Below are positions 17,232 through 26,982 of a stretch of DNA of 64,000 nt, one piece after another (position 1 is the first letter of the stretch; each line of letters begins with the position of its first letter). The stretch lies in contig CAVXOW010000008.1 in the NCBI GenBank assembly GCA_963763485.1, positions 186,001-250,000 of the forward strand, given 5' to 3'. This stretch comes from CAWCKS01 sp963763485 (GTDB lineage Bacteria; Pseudomonadota; Alphaproteobacteria; Rhizobiales; Xanthobacteraceae). The translations under genes were made by a program, and so were the position numbers. The notes below the pieces were generated by a model. That model saw nothing but the letters and a program-made list of their open reading frames with translations. It was not told the DNA's origin and did not search any database.

Positions 17232-20200
17232 ATGGCTCTGAACATTTCGGCCTGGTCGATCCGTCAACCGCTGCCCGCAACGGTGTTCTCGATCATCCTG
17301 CTGGTGCTCGGCTGGATGAGCTTCACCAAACTCGCCGTGACACGCCTGCCTAGCGCCGATATCCCGGTGATCTCGATCGCGGTGGCGCAATTCGGCGCGG
17401 CACCGTCCGAACTGGAGGCGCAAGTCACCAAGGTCATCGAGGACGGTGTCTCAGGCGTCGAAGGCATTTCCCACATCACCTCCTCGATCACCGACGGCCT
17501 CTCCGTCACGACGATCCAGTTCAACCTCGATACCAACACCGATCGCGCCCTCAACGACGTCAAGGACGCGGTGACGCGCGTGCGCTCGAACCTGCCGCAG
17601 AACGTCAACGAGCCGTTGATCCAGCGCGTCGACGTGGTCGGCACGCCGATCCTGACCTACGCCGCGATCTCACCCGGCAAGACGCCGCAGGACCTGTCGT
17701 GGTTCGTCGACGACATCGTCAAGCGCGAACTGCAAGGCATCCGTGGCGTCGGTCTCGTCGAGCGTGTCGGCGGTGTCGATCGCGAAATCCTGGTCTCGCT
17801 CGATCAGGACCGGCTGCAGGCCGTCGGCCTGACCGCGCTTGACGTGAGCCAACGGCTGCGCGGCACCAATGTCGACGTCGCGGGCGGCCGCGCCGAGATC
17901 GGCCGGAACGACCAGGCGATCCGCACGCTGGCCGGCGCGCGCACTTTGAGCGACCTCAAGGGTACCATGATCAGCCTGCCGGCCGGTGGCGAGGTCCGGC
18001 TCGACGATCTCGGAACGATCACCGACACCGTGGCCGACCGCCGCACCTTCGCCCGCTTCCAGGGCGAACCGGTGGTGGCGCTGGCGATCAAGCGCTCGAA
18101 GGGCGCGAGCGACGTCGTGGTCGCGGCCGCGGTCCAGAAACGCATCGACGCGCTGAAAGAGAACCATCCCGAGGTCGACCTGCAGCTGATTGACAGTTCG
18201 GTCGAATTCACCATGGGCAACTACGATGCGGCAATCCAGACACTGTTCGAGGGTGCGGCGCTCGCCGTTATCATCGTGCTGTTGTTCCTGCGCGACCTGC
18301 GGGCGACCATCATTGCCGCCATCTCACTGCCGCTATCGATCTTCCCGGCGTTCTGGGCGATGGATCTGCTCGGGTTCTCGCTCAACGTGGTGAGCTTCCT
18401 CGCGATCACGCTGAGCACCGGTATTCTGGTCGACGACGCGATCGTCGAGATCGAGAATATCGTGCGGCACATGCGGATGGGCAAATCGCCCTATGTCGCA
18501 GCGCTGGAAGCGGCCGACGAGATCGGCATCGCGGTGATCGCGATCAGCTTCACCATCATCGCGATCTTCGCCCCGGCGAGCTTCATGTCCGGCATCGCCG
18601 GCCAGTTCTTCAAGCAGTTCGGCATCACGGTCTCGGTGCAAGTGTTCTTCTCGCTGCTCGCCGCGCGTTTCGTCACGCCGGTGCTAGCCGCCTATTTCAT
18701 GAAGCCGCATGGTCACGAAGAGCCACCGCCAGGCGCTATACTGCGCGCCTATATCCGCCTCGTCACCTGGTCGGTGCGGCATTACCTGATCACGATCCTG
18801 ATCGGCCTCAGCCTGCTCGCGATCTCGATCTGGAGCATTACGGTGCTGCCGCAGGGCTTCATGCCGGCCCAGGATTCCGCGCGCTCGACGCTCGCCATCG
18901 AACTGCCGCCGGGCACGCAGCTGTCCTCGACCGAGAAAGTGACCGAAGACATCGTGTCGCGGCTGCGCCACCGCGGCGAGGTGAAGAGTGTGTTCGTCGA
19001 CGGTGGCCGCGTGCCACCTGGCACTGCCGAAGTGCGTCGCGCGACGCTGATCATCAATTACGTGCCGAAGGGCAAGCGCAAGATCACGCAGCGCGAGCTC
19101 GAAACCGACATCGGCAAGGAGCTCGAGAACGTTCCCGACATCCGCTTCTGGTTCCTTGACGACAACGGCCTGCGCACGATCTCGCTGTACGTCACCGGGA
19201 CCGACATCAATATCGTCAACAATGTCGCAAGCGAACTCGCGATCCAGATGAAGCGTGTTCCACTGATCGCAAATGTCACGGCCGAGACCGCGCTGGATCG
19301 CCCCGAGCTGCGCATCCAGCCGCACGCCGACCTCGCCGCGCGCCTCGGCGTGTCGACGGAGCAGTTGTCACAGACGATCCGCGTGGCGACGATCGGCGAC
19401 GTCACGCCGGCGCTTGCCAAGTTCGACACCGGCGACCGGCTGATCCCGATCCGGGTCCAGCTCGACGATTCCGCGCGCGCCGACCTCAACCTGCTGCAAC
19501 AACTGCGCGTACCGACGCTCGGCGGACGCAGCAGCGTGCCGTTGTCCGTGATCGCCGACGTCAAGCTCGACCAGGGCCCGACCAGCATCGACCGTTACGA
19601 TCGCGAACGGCAAGCGACTGTCGCAGCGGATCTCGTCGGCAACGCTGCGCTTGGAAAAGCCCAGGCTGCGATTTACGACCTTCCGGTTGCCAAGAGCCTG
19701 CCGAAGGGCGTCAGCATCAAGCAAGCGGGCGATGCTGACAGTATCGCCGATCTGCAAGCCGGCTTCAAAACGGCCATCACCGTCGGCCTGATGATGGTCT
19801 ATGCCGTGCTGGTGCTGTTGTTCGGGACGTTCCTGCAGCCGATCACGATCCTTTTCTCGCTGCCGCTGTCGATCGGCGGCGCGATCTTCCTGCTCATTGC
19901 AACGGGCAGCAAGCAGCTGACGATTCCGGTGTGGATCGGCATCATGATGCTGATGGGCATCGTCACCAAGAACGCCATCATGCTGGTCGATTTCGCCGTG
20001 GAGTCGATGCATGCCGGCATGTCGCGCTCCGATGCAGTTATCGATGCCGGAAAGAAGCGCTCCCGACCGATCGTGATGACGACGATCGCGATGGCCGCCG
20101 GCATGATGCCGAGCGCGCTGGCGCTGGAAGCCGGTGGTGAATTCCGTTCACCCATGGCGGTCGCGGTGATCGGCGGCCTGCTGTTCTCGACGGTGCTGTC

Positions 20201-20354
20201 GCTGGTGTTCGTGCCAGCGATGTTCATCTTGATGGATGACGTCTCGCAGTTCTTCTGGTCGATCGGCAAACGCCTAATCAGCTCGAACGCGACCGACGAA
20301 GGCAAGCCGGACGAGCCGCACGGCGGCGCGGCCGCCCATGGTCCGGCCGAGTAA
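17232..20354 (+). CDS. RND efflux transporter permease
   Basis: A 1040-residue inner-membrane pump of the HAE1/AcrB type with two repeats of one plus five transmembrane helices and two large periplasmic loops. The proton-relay residues are present: the Asp pair in ILVDDAIVEIENI (about 400) and the Lys in GIVTKNAIMLVDF (about 909). It starts MALNISAWSIRQPLPATVFS, as usual for the family. It works with the adaptor just upstream. The operon stops against the convergent CRP-type gene, whose stop lies only 3 bases beyond it. Confidence 0.95.
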   Translation: MALNISAWSIRQPLPATVFSIILLVLGWMSFTKLAVTRLPSADIPVISIAVAQFGAAPSELEAQVTKVIEDGVSGVEGISHITSSITDGLSVTTIQFNLDTNTDRALNDVKDAVTRVRSNLPQNVNEPLIQRVDVVGTPILTYAAISPGKTPQDLSWFVDDIVKRELQGIRGVGLVERVGGVDREILVSLDQDRLQAVGLTALDVSQRLRGTNVDVAGGRAEIGRNDQAIRTLAGARTLSDLKGTMISLPAGGEVRLDDLGTITDTVADRRTFARFQGEPVVALAIKRSKGASDVVVAAAVQKRIDALKENHPEVDLQLIDSSVEFTMGNYDAAIQTLFEGAALAVIIVLLFLRDLRATIIAAISLPLSIFPAFWAMDLLGFSLNVVSFLAITLSTGILVDDAIVEIENIVRHMRMGKSPYVAALEAADEIGIAVIAISFTIIAIFAPASFMSGIAGQFFKQFGITVSVQVFFSLLAARFVTPVLAAYFMKPHGHEEPPPGAILRAYIRLVTWSVRHYLITILIGLSLLAISIWSITVLPQGFMPAQDSARSTLAIELPPGTQLSSTEKVTEDIVSRLRHRGEVKSVFVDGGRVPPGTAEVRRATLIINYVPKGKRKITQRELETDIGKELENVPDIRFWFLDDNGLRTISLYVTGTDINIVNNVASELAIQMKRVPLIANVTAETALDRPELRIQPHADLAARLGVSTEQLSQTIRVATIGDVTPALAKFDTGDRLIPIRVQLDDSARADLNLLQQLRVPTLGGRSSVPLSVIADVKLDQGPTSIDRYDRERQATVAADLVGNAALGKAQAAIYDLPVAKSLPKGVSIKQAGDADSIADLQAGFKTAITVGLMMVYAVLVLLFGTFLQPITILFSLPLSIGGAIFLLIATGSKQLTIPVWIGIMMLMGIVTKNAIMLVDFAVESMHAGMSRSDAVIDAGKKRSRPIVMTTIAMAAGMMPSALALEAGGEFRSPMAVAVIGGLLFSTVLSLVFVPAMFILMDDVSQFFWSIGKRLISSNATDEGKPDEPHGGAAAHGPAE

Positions 20355-20357
20355 CGG

Positions 20358-21029
20358 TCATTCGCTGCGCGCTTCGCTCGCGAGCTTCTTCAGGTTCAAG
20401 AGCTCGATGCGGCCGCGTTTCAGTTCGAGAATGCCGTCGCGCCGCCACTGCTGGAGCTGGCGATTGATGCTCTCGCGAGCCGCGCCGACGTAGATGCCGA
20501 GTTGCTCCTGCGAGATGTGAACCTCGGAGCCGTAGTCCTCGGCGAGCGCGCACAATCGCCGCGCCATCCGGACCGGGAGCGGTTGCAGCATCAATTCTTC
20601 CATGCGCTCGCTGACCTGACGGAGCCGCGCGCACAACAATTCGATCAAGCGGATCGCCACTTTGGGTTCACGCTCGAGATAAGCCAAAAGATCTTCGCGC
20701 CGGAGCACGAACAATTCGGTTGCCTCGGCAGCGACGGCATCCGCGCTGCGGGTGCGCCCGTCGAGGACCGCGATTTCGCCGAACAGATCGCCGGCGCCCT
20801 GAAAGTTCAGCGTCAACCGCGTGCCATCACTCGCGCCGGTCTCGATCCGGATCTGGCCACGCCGAATGCCGAACAGCGCATTGCCTGCATCGCCCTTCTG
20901 AAAAAGCGTTTCGCCGCTGGTGAGATACTGGGTGTGGCAGAGCGCCGCAATCCGCTTGAGTGCGTCAGCACCGAGATCGGCGAACAGCGGGTTCATGCTG
21001 AGAACGACTGCGAATTCTGATTGCTTGCT
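20358..21029 (-). CDS. Crp/Fnr-family transcriptional regulator, CRP-type
   Basis: About 223 residues from the ATG at 21029 (MSKQSEFAVVLSMNPLFADL). An 18-residue longer reading from 21083 would start inside a palindromic site and is less likely. The cyclic-nucleotide domain has GDLFGEIAVLDGRTRSADAV, whose Glu and Arg-Ser match the cAMP phosphate-binding cassette. The helix-turn-helix is EQLGIYVGAARESINRQLQQ. Its R-E-x-x-x-R spacing equals Arg180/Glu181/Arg185 of E. coli CRP, which reads GTGA, and differs from FNR. Two GTGAC palindromes upstream suggest autoregulation. A nucleotide cyclase is encoded 2.4 kb away. Confidence 0.9.
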   Translation of the reverse strand, partial: SKQSEFAVVLSMNPLFADLGADALKRIAALCHTQYLTSGETLFQKGDAGNALFGIRRGQIRIETGASDGTRLTLNFQGAGDLFGEIAVLDGRTRSADAVAAEATELFVLRREDLLAYLEREPKVAIRLIELLCARLRQVSERMEELMLQPLPVRMARRLCALAEDYGSEVHISQEQLGIYVGAARESINRQLQQWRRDGILELKRGRIELLNLKKLASEARSE

Positions 21030-21069
21030 CATGTCACTGGTTTCCCTCGGGGCTATTCTTGAAAGCCAA

Positions 21070-21084
21070 TGTGACCCGGTCACG
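21070..21084. promoter_or_regulatory. Second CRP-like palindrome, 5-bp spacer
   Basis: TGTGA-CCCGG-TCACG is a near-perfect palindrome (GTGAC-CCG-GTCAC) about 25 bases from the better site at 21095, on the side of the crp-like gene start. The one-base-shorter spacer may weaken it. Confidence 0.45.
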
Positions 21085-21094
21085 CTTGCCGAAC

Positions 21095-21110
21095 TGTGAC
21101 ACTAGTCACA
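21095..21110. promoter_or_regulatory. Consensus CRP-type operator between crp-like and asmA genes
   Basis: TGTGACACTAGTCACA is an exact TGTGA-N6-TCACA site. It lies 66 bases before the crp-like start (21029) and 87-120 bases before the AsmA start, so it could control both divergent genes. Confidence 0.75.
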
Positions 21111-21196
21111 TAATCGGCTCGCCACAATCCTAGCTTTGACTGGTCAGGACGAAGCACTAAGCTCGTCCTGCAGCGGGGCGTCGGCAGGGTCCCGGA

Positions 21197-23371
21197 TTGC
21201 TGACTTTTCTTCGAAATCACGGGTTTCCGATGCGATTTCTGAAATTTCTCGGCGCTGGCATTGCGATTGTGGTCGTTTTGACCGTGGCGCTGCTCGTGAT
21301 CGGAATCCCGGGCGGCCTGCTGACCGACGTCATCCAGAACCGAATCGAGCGACAAACCGGCTACCGGCTGGAAATCGAGACGACCAGCATCCACCTGCGG
21401 CCTAACCCGACCATTGCGCTTACCGGCATCTCGCTGAGTGACGTGCGCAACCGGGAGAACAGCATCAAGCTCACGGTTGCCAGCGCCCGAGCGCAAATCT
21501 CGCTCGCAAGCCTGCTGCGCGGCAAACCTCATGTCGATGAGTTGATCGTAACGCAGCCGGTAATACACGCGCCGATGCATCGCCAGCGCTCGCGACAGCG
21601 CGACAACTCGTCAAACGGTGCACCAGGCAAGACGCCGACGACCGATGCGCTGCTCAGCGTCAGCCATGTTGCGATCGAAGACGGCACGATCGTCATGTCG
21701 GACAAGCAGCGCGGCTTCGAAAACCGGCTCGACAACGTGCGTCTCGATGCAACGATCGATGCTGACCGAAACATGAAGGTCGCGTTCGACGCGGTCGCTG
21801 GCGGCAATCCGATCGGACTCGAGGCCAACGCCACCGTCCCGCAGGGCTCGCTGGCCGATGTGACAATTCCAGTCGACTTCAAACTCAAGGTGCCGGCCAT
21901 TCTGGCCGAGCAGCTGAGCGCGAGCGCGCAGGTGAGGTTCGATGGCTCGACGATCCTGATCGACGCGCTGAGGGGTGATCTGGACGGCGCCGGCTTCAAG
22001 GGCAACGCGTCGGTCGAGCTGGTGAGCAAGCCGCAGGTCAAGGTCAATCTCGACCTCACACGAATCAGTATCGCCAAGGCCGCCGTCGGCGAGACTGGAA
22101 ACGCTGCTACGTCAGCGGCACCCGCGGCTGCGCCACAGCCGTGGAGCGACGAGCCATTCGATCTTCGTGGCTTGAACTATGTCGACGCGCAGACGCACCT
22201 CTCGATCGGTGAACTCAACATCGGCTCGATCAAGATTGCTCCATTGGAGGTCGATGCCAGCATTGTGGACGGTATCGTGCGCGGTACCGCCTCGAAGATC
22301 GGTATCTATGAGGGTCAGGCTGCCGCCGGCCTTGCCATGGACGCTTCAGTCGACACGCCCAGCTTCGCGGTGAGGGCGGAGCTTCGACAAGTGCATGCGC
22401 TGCCCTTGCTCTCCGCTGCCGCCGACTTCACCAAACTCGACGGCAAACTCGATGCGACTATCAACCTGCAGGCCGTCGGCAACAACCAGCGCGACATCGT
22501 CGCCAGCCTGTCAGGTGTCACAGTAACGAAATTTCAGGACGGCCAGATCCGCGGCATCGATGTCGCCAAGATGATTCGCTCACTCACCAGCGGCTCGCTC
22601 GCGGGATGGCAGGACAAGCAGTCGGAGACCACCGATCTCACCGAACTCAGCACAAGCTTTCAGATCCAGCATGGTCAGGCCCAGACCCAGGACCTCAAGC
22701 TCGCCGGTCCGCTGGTGCGTGTCACCGGCATCGGCACTGCCGACCTGAACACGAAAGCGATCAATTTTCGCCTTGAACCAAAGCTGGTTATGACGATCCA
22801 GGGCCAGGGCGCGACTGCCGATCCGGTCGGCTTCGGCGTGCCGGTGATGGTACAGGGGCCATCGAACCATCCGCGCTTCTTCCTCGACATGGCGGGCATC
22901 CTGGACAATCCGGATGCCGCCTACGCCCAATTGCGCCAACTTGGCCAAGGCTTGTTTGGGTCAAACTTCCTGCAACCGAACGCGGCGACAGGCAATTCCG
23001 GGACGAATAATCCGGGCGGCAACAATGTCATGAACGGCATCGGCAACCTGATCCAGGGCCTGACCGGTGGCCAACCTAATCAAGGGCAACCCGCCGGACA
23101 AGGAACTGGCCAAAACCAGGCGCCGGCACAAGGCCAGACGCCAGCGCAGGGCCAGGCTTCGAATCCGGCTGCGCAGGGTCAGACACCCAGTCCGCAAGGC
23201 CAGGCTGCCCAGGGTAGTGCGGCGGGCCAGCAGGCGGGAGGTCCCGCGCCCGGACAACCGGCCACCGGAGGCGGTTTAGGTCAGATTCTCGGCCCACAAC
23301 AGAACAACCAGCTCAATCAGATCATGCAGAACCTGTTCGGATCATCGAACCAGCCCAACCAGTCCAAATAA
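21197..23371 (+). CDS. AsmA family protein
   Basis: Up to 724 residues. The start may be TTG at 21197, with AGGG ahead of it, or ATG at 21230. An N-terminal membrane anchor (FLGAGIAIVVVLTVALLVIG) is followed by the typical AsmA N-terminal block (RIERQTGYRLEIETTSIHLR) and the AsmA_2 C-terminal block (QTQDLKLAGPLVRVTGIGTA, MVQGPSNHPRFFLDMAGIL). The last 120 residues are a Gln/Gly/Pro/Ala-rich tail of QGQ-type repeats. AsmA-like proteins are bridge-shaped lipid-transfer or envelope-integrity proteins. The CRP-type site upstream suggests cyclic-nucleotide control. Confidence 0.88.
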   Translation: MLTFLRNHGFPMRFLKFLGAGIAIVVVLTVALLVIGIPGGLLTDVIQNRIERQTGYRLEIETTSIHLRPNPTIALTGISLSDVRNRENSIKLTVASARAQISLASLLRGKPHVDELIVTQPVIHAPMHRQRSRQRDNSSNGAPGKTPTTDALLSVSHVAIEDGTIVMSDKQRGFENRLDNVRLDATIDADRNMKVAFDAVAGGNPIGLEANATVPQGSLADVTIPVDFKLKVPAILAEQLSASAQVRFDGSTILIDALRGDLDGAGFKGNASVELVSKPQVKVNLDLTRISIAKAAVGETGNAATSAAPAAAPQPWSDEPFDLRGLNYVDAQTHLSIGELNIGSIKIAPLEVDASIVDGIVRGTASKIGIYEGQAAAGLAMDASVDTPSFAVRAELRQVHALPLLSAAADFTKLDGKLDATINLQAVGNNQRDIVASLSGVTVTKFQDGQIRGIDVAKMIRSLTSGSLAGWQDKQSETTDLTELSTSFQIQHGQAQTQDLKLAGPLVRVTGIGTADLNTKAINFRLEPKLVMTIQGQGATADPVGFGVPVMVQGPSNHPRFFLDMAGILDNPDAAYAQLRQLGQGLFGSNFLQPNAATGNSGTNNPGGNNVMNGIGNLIQGLTGGQPNQGQPAGQGTGQNQAPAQGQTPAQGQASNPAAQGQTPSPQGQAAQGSAAGQQAGGPAPGQPATGGGLGQILGPQQNNQLNQIMQNLFGSSNQPNQSK

Positions 23372-23447
23372 ACGATCCGATCCGGTTAACCGTCGCCTGT
23401 CCGCATGAGGCGCAGCGGCGACAAAATCATGGTAGAAACCGGCCACG

Positions 23448-25913
23448 ATGGAGCACGTTCAGCGGAAGCAGGAGCCGGGCTGGATCCGTAATGGCGGTCT
23501 CTTCGCCAAGTACGTGATCTATCTCGTCGGTCTCGTACTGGTCGTGCTCATCATCAATGGCGCGATCGAGGCCTGGTTCATCTATCGCGAGGCCAAGTCG
23601 ACGCTGATCACAGGCATGGCGGAGAAAGCCGACATCACGGCACGCCGCATCGAGCAGTTCCTGTCCGACACCGAGCGCCAGATCAGCTGGGTCACCCGCG
23701 CCAGCGCCGGAACGATCGACCAGCGCCGGTCGGACTACGCAACGCTGTTGCGCCAGGTCCCGGCAGTAAAGCAGCTTTACTATCTCGATGGCTCCGGACA
23801 CGAGCAGCTGCGCGTGACGGGGACGACGTTCTCGGTCGGCAGCAACGTCGATTTCTCGCGCGCTCTCGATTTTTCCGAGACCGTCGACAAGGGCATCGGC
23901 TGGGGCAAGGCGTTTTTCCGCGACGATGAACCGTACATGACCATCTCGGTCGCGCATTCCGGCCGCGACGCTGGAATCACGGTGGCCGAAGTCTCGCTGC
24001 AAATCTTTTCGGACTATGTGGGCACCGCTAAAGCCGGCAAGATCGGCAACGGCTACGTCATCGGCCCAAAGGGCGAGCTGCTGGCGTCAACCGATTCGAA
24101 CCGCTTGCTCGGCACCAACATGTCACACCTGCCGCAGGTCGCCGAGGCGCTGCGCGGCATCGAGTCGGCATCGACAGGCACCAGCATCGACGGCGGTGCG
24201 GTCCTGACCGCGTCGAAGCTCGTACCGGACCTGAAATGGTACGTGTTCTTTGAACAGCCGTTGAGCCAGGCGCGCCTGCCGCTCTACGACCTGCTGCTGC
24301 GGAACGCCGCACTGGTCGCACTCGGCCTGATCGTCGCGATGCTTGCCGGCAGCTTCCTCGCCCGCCGTATGCTGGTGCCGATCCACGCCCTGCAGGCCGG
24401 TGCCCGTCGGCTCGGCGGTGGTGACTTTGGCCAGCGCATCGAGGTCAAGACCTCTGACGAACTCGAAGAGCTCGCCACGCAATTCAACTTCATGGCAGGT
24501 GAACTCCATCAATCGTATTCACAGCTCGAGCAGAAGGTCGGCGAACGGACACGCGACCTCGCGCAATCGGTCGCCGAGCTGAAGGTGCTCGAGGAGGTCG
24601 GCCGCGCCGTGGTGTCGTCGCTCGACCTCGACGCGGTGCTGCCGACCGTCGCAACCCGCGCATCCGAGATCACCGGCGCCGATGCGGTCTTGATCTTCAG
24701 CTATGCCGCGTCGAACCGCGCCTTTACCCTCGCCCAGGCCATCGGCATTACCCCGCCACGCCCCGACGGCCAGGCCTTGACGATCTCGGGCGAGGGCAAC
24801 GCGCTCGGCCAGGCGGCCGACAGCGGGGAAGCGCTCGAGATCGCCGACCTCGATGCGGAAGCCTCCTATCCGATGCGCGATGCTGCGCTGGCTGCCGATT
24901 TCCACTCGGTGCTGATCGTTCCATTGCTCGACCTGCAGGGCATTCTCGGCGCGCTCGTCATCCTGCGCAAAGCGGCGGGTCATTTCCCGACCAACGTCAT
25001 CGGCCTGATGCAAACCTTCGCGCACCAGGCCGCGCTCGCGATGCGCAATGCACAACTATTCACGGAAGTCGATCACAAGGGCCGCGAACTCGCGATCGTG
25101 CACGAGACGGTGCAGCACCAGGCGGCCAAGCTCCAGGAGCAGACCGATCAGCTGCGCGACTGGAACAAGTCGCTCGAGGAGCGTGTCGCCTCGCAACTCG
25201 CCGAGATCGGCCGGATCAGCCGCCTCGAACGCTTCCTCTCGCCGCAGGTCGCCCAGATCATCGCATCGTCGGACGGCCACGACGCATTGCTCGCCAGTCA
25301 TCGCGGCGAGGTGACGGTCGTGTTCTGCGACTTGCGCGGATTCACCAGCTTCACCGAGAGCACCGAGCCCGAAGAGCTGATGAACGTGCTGCGCGAGTAT
25401 CATTCGACACTCGGCGAACTCATCTTCAAGTATGAAGGAACGCTCGATCGCTTCGCCGGTGACGGCGTGATGGTGCTGTTCAATGCACCAATTCCACTGC
25501 CCGATCACGCCAAGCGCGCGGTGCACATGGCTGTCGAGATGCGCGACAATGTCGGCAAGCTGGTGCAGCGCTGGCGCAACCGTGGCCACAGTCTCGGTTT
25601 CGGTGTCGGAATCGCGGTCGGCTACGCCACGCTCGGGCAGATCGGCTTCGAGCAGCGCCTCGAATATGCGGCGATCGGCGGCGTTACCAACCTCGCCTCA
25701 CGGCTGTGCGACGAGGCCAAGGCCGGGCAGATCATCGCCAGCCAGCGGACCTACGGTATGGTGCAGGACTTTTTCGATGCGGCGCCGATCGAGGACCTGA
25801 CCCTAAAAGGGTTCAACCGTCCAATCGCCGCGGTCGAAATCCTGCGCTGGCGGGAAGAAGGGGAGACAGTGCAAGCACGCGAGGCCGTGGCAAACGCTGG
25901 CCGCACCGGATGA
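23448..25913 (+). CDS. Class III adenylate/guanylate cyclase with periplasmic sensor, HAMP and GAF domains
   Basis: An 821-residue membrane sensor. TM1 is near residues 22-45 (VIYLVGLVLVVLIINGAIEA). A Cache-like periplasmic domain follows, then TM2 (LVALGLIVAMLAGSFLARRM), HAMP (LVPIHALQAGARRLGGGDFG), a coil, a GAF domain (about 385-530) and a second coil. The C-terminal cyclase domain has metal Asp residues in VVFCDLRGFTSFTE and DRFAGDGVMVLF, and the NLASRL transition-state Arg. The adenine-specificity Asp position is Ala (EYAAIGGVTN), so ATP or GTP preference cannot be stated. It probably feeds cyclic nucleotide to the CRP-type regulator nearby. Confidence 0.92.
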   Translation: MEHVQRKQEPGWIRNGGLFAKYVIYLVGLVLVVLIINGAIEAWFIYREAKSTLITGMAEKADITARRIEQFLSDTERQISWVTRASAGTIDQRRSDYATLLRQVPAVKQLYYLDGSGHEQLRVTGTTFSVGSNVDFSRALDFSETVDKGIGWGKAFFRDDEPYMTISVAHSGRDAGITVAEVSLQIFSDYVGTAKAGKIGNGYVIGPKGELLASTDSNRLLGTNMSHLPQVAEALRGIESASTGTSIDGGAVLTASKLVPDLKWYVFFEQPLSQARLPLYDLLLRNAALVALGLIVAMLAGSFLARRMLVPIHALQAGARRLGGGDFGQRIEVKTSDELEELATQFNFMAGELHQSYSQLEQKVGERTRDLAQSVAELKVLEEVGRAVVSSLDLDAVLPTVATRASEITGADAVLIFSYAASNRAFTLAQAIGITPPRPDGQALTISGEGNALGQAADSGEALEIADLDAEASYPMRDAALAADFHSVLIVPLLDLQGILGALVILRKAAGHFPTNVIGLMQTFAHQAALAMRNAQLFTEVDHKGRELAIVHETVQHQAAKLQEQTDQLRDWNKSLEERVASQLAEIGRISRLERFLSPQVAQIIASSDGHDALLASHRGEVTVVFCDLRGFTSFTESTEPEELMNVLREYHSTLGELIFKYEGTLDRFAGDGVMVLFNAPIPLPDHAKRAVHMAVEMRDNVGKLVQRWRNRGHSLGFGVGIAVGYATLGQIGFEQRLEYAAIGGVTNLASRLCDEAKAGQIIASQRTYGMVQDFFDAAPIEDLTLKGFNRPIAAVEILRWREEGETVQAREAVANAGRTG

Positions 25914-25959
25914 CGCATCGACAAATGTCGGACGATCATGCAATGAAGTTGTCGGCCCG

Positions 25960-26940
25960 ATGAACCGAACACATCTTGCGCCGTCTCATGATTGGCCGGC
26001 CATGGAGTATATGTCGAGCATGTTGACGAACCCGAGCGGCCTGCCGACCAAACCGCCGCGGACACGCGCGGCCGTTGTTGTAGCGCTCGCGCTTGCGAGC
26101 ACTGCCTGGACGGCCCCGCAGATCGCCAAGGCAGTGGACGAGGCCGAGGCCCCAAAAGGTGCAGCCGTCACCGTCATTCGCGCGACGCGAACCTGCTTCG
26201 AAGACGTCGTCGAGTTCTTCGGATCGTTGCAGCCTCACGAAGAAGTCACGGTCCGGCCGGATCGCGAAGGTCTCAAGTTCACGCAGGTGATGGTCGATGC
26301 CGGCGACACCGTGACGGCCGGTCAGGTCATGGCAAAGATCGGGCCAGCTGATGGCGGCGACATTTCCATCACTGCCCCGGTTGGCGGGCTCGTCAGCGCG
26401 TCGACGGCCGCCGTCGGCGCGCCAGCGACCGCGCAACAACCACCTTACAGCATCGTCAAGAACAACGAGTTCGATCTCGTTGGTGATGCCGCAGCAAAGG
26501 ACATCCTGAAACTCAAGGCCGGTCAGCCGACCATAGTGCGGATTGTCGGCGGCGGGTTTGCCCAGGGCGTTGTGCGCAGCGTGCCGACCACGGTCGATCA
26601 AACCAGCCAGCTCGGGCAGGTCCAGGTTGCGATTACAAGCAAGCAGCGCATGCTGGTCAACGCCTCGGGACGCGCCAAGATCACCGCCGGCAAGAGCTGT
26701 GGAGTCTCGGTGCCACTGACTGCAATTCTTTACGGTGACGATTCCACGGTGGTCCAGGTGGTCCGGCGCGATCGCGTCGAGACGCATCGCGTCGACGTTG
26801 GGCTGATGTCCGGTGGACAAGTCGAAATCAAGAGCGGCGTCAACGAGAACGACATCGTCGTGGCCAAGGCCGGCGCGCTGCTGCGCGAAGGCGATCCGGT
26901 CCGCGCGATCAGCGAGGCTGACGCGACCCGAAACAAATGA
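25960..26940 (+). CDS. RND-type periplasmic adaptor, orphan paralogue
   Basis: A 326-residue paralogue of the adaptor at 16169, with a signal peptide within RTRAAVVVALALASTAWTAP. It keeps the lipoyl-like halves (QPHEEVTVRPDREGLKFTQV, DAGDTVTAGQVMAKIG), the barrel, and both conserved Cys (RTCFEDVVEF and GKSCGVSVPL). The end, EIKSGVNENDIVVAKAGALL, is parallel to the paralogue. No permease follows; the next gene is a convergent caspase-fold gene. It may use the permease at 17232 as an alternative adaptor, or have another envelope role. The first ATG (25960) or the ATG at 26002 could be the start. Confidence 0.82.
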   Translation: MNRTHLAPSHDWPAMEYMSSMLTNPSGLPTKPPRTRAAVVVALALASTAWTAPQIAKAVDEAEAPKGAAVTVIRATRTCFEDVVEFFGSLQPHEEVTVRPDREGLKFTQVMVDAGDTVTAGQVMAKIGPADGGDISITAPVGGLVSASTAAVGAPATAQQPPYSIVKNNEFDLVGDAAAKDILKLKAGQPTIVRIVGGGFAQGVVRSVPTTVDQTSQLGQVQVAITSKQRMLVNASGRAKITAGKSCGVSVPLTAILYGDDSTVVQVVRRDRVETHRVDVGLMSGGQVEIKSGVNENDIVVAKAGALLREGDPVRAISEADATRNK

Positions 26941-26982
26941 GGCGCCGCAGCTGGAATTGCCGACGGTTCGCCGGACGCGGCG

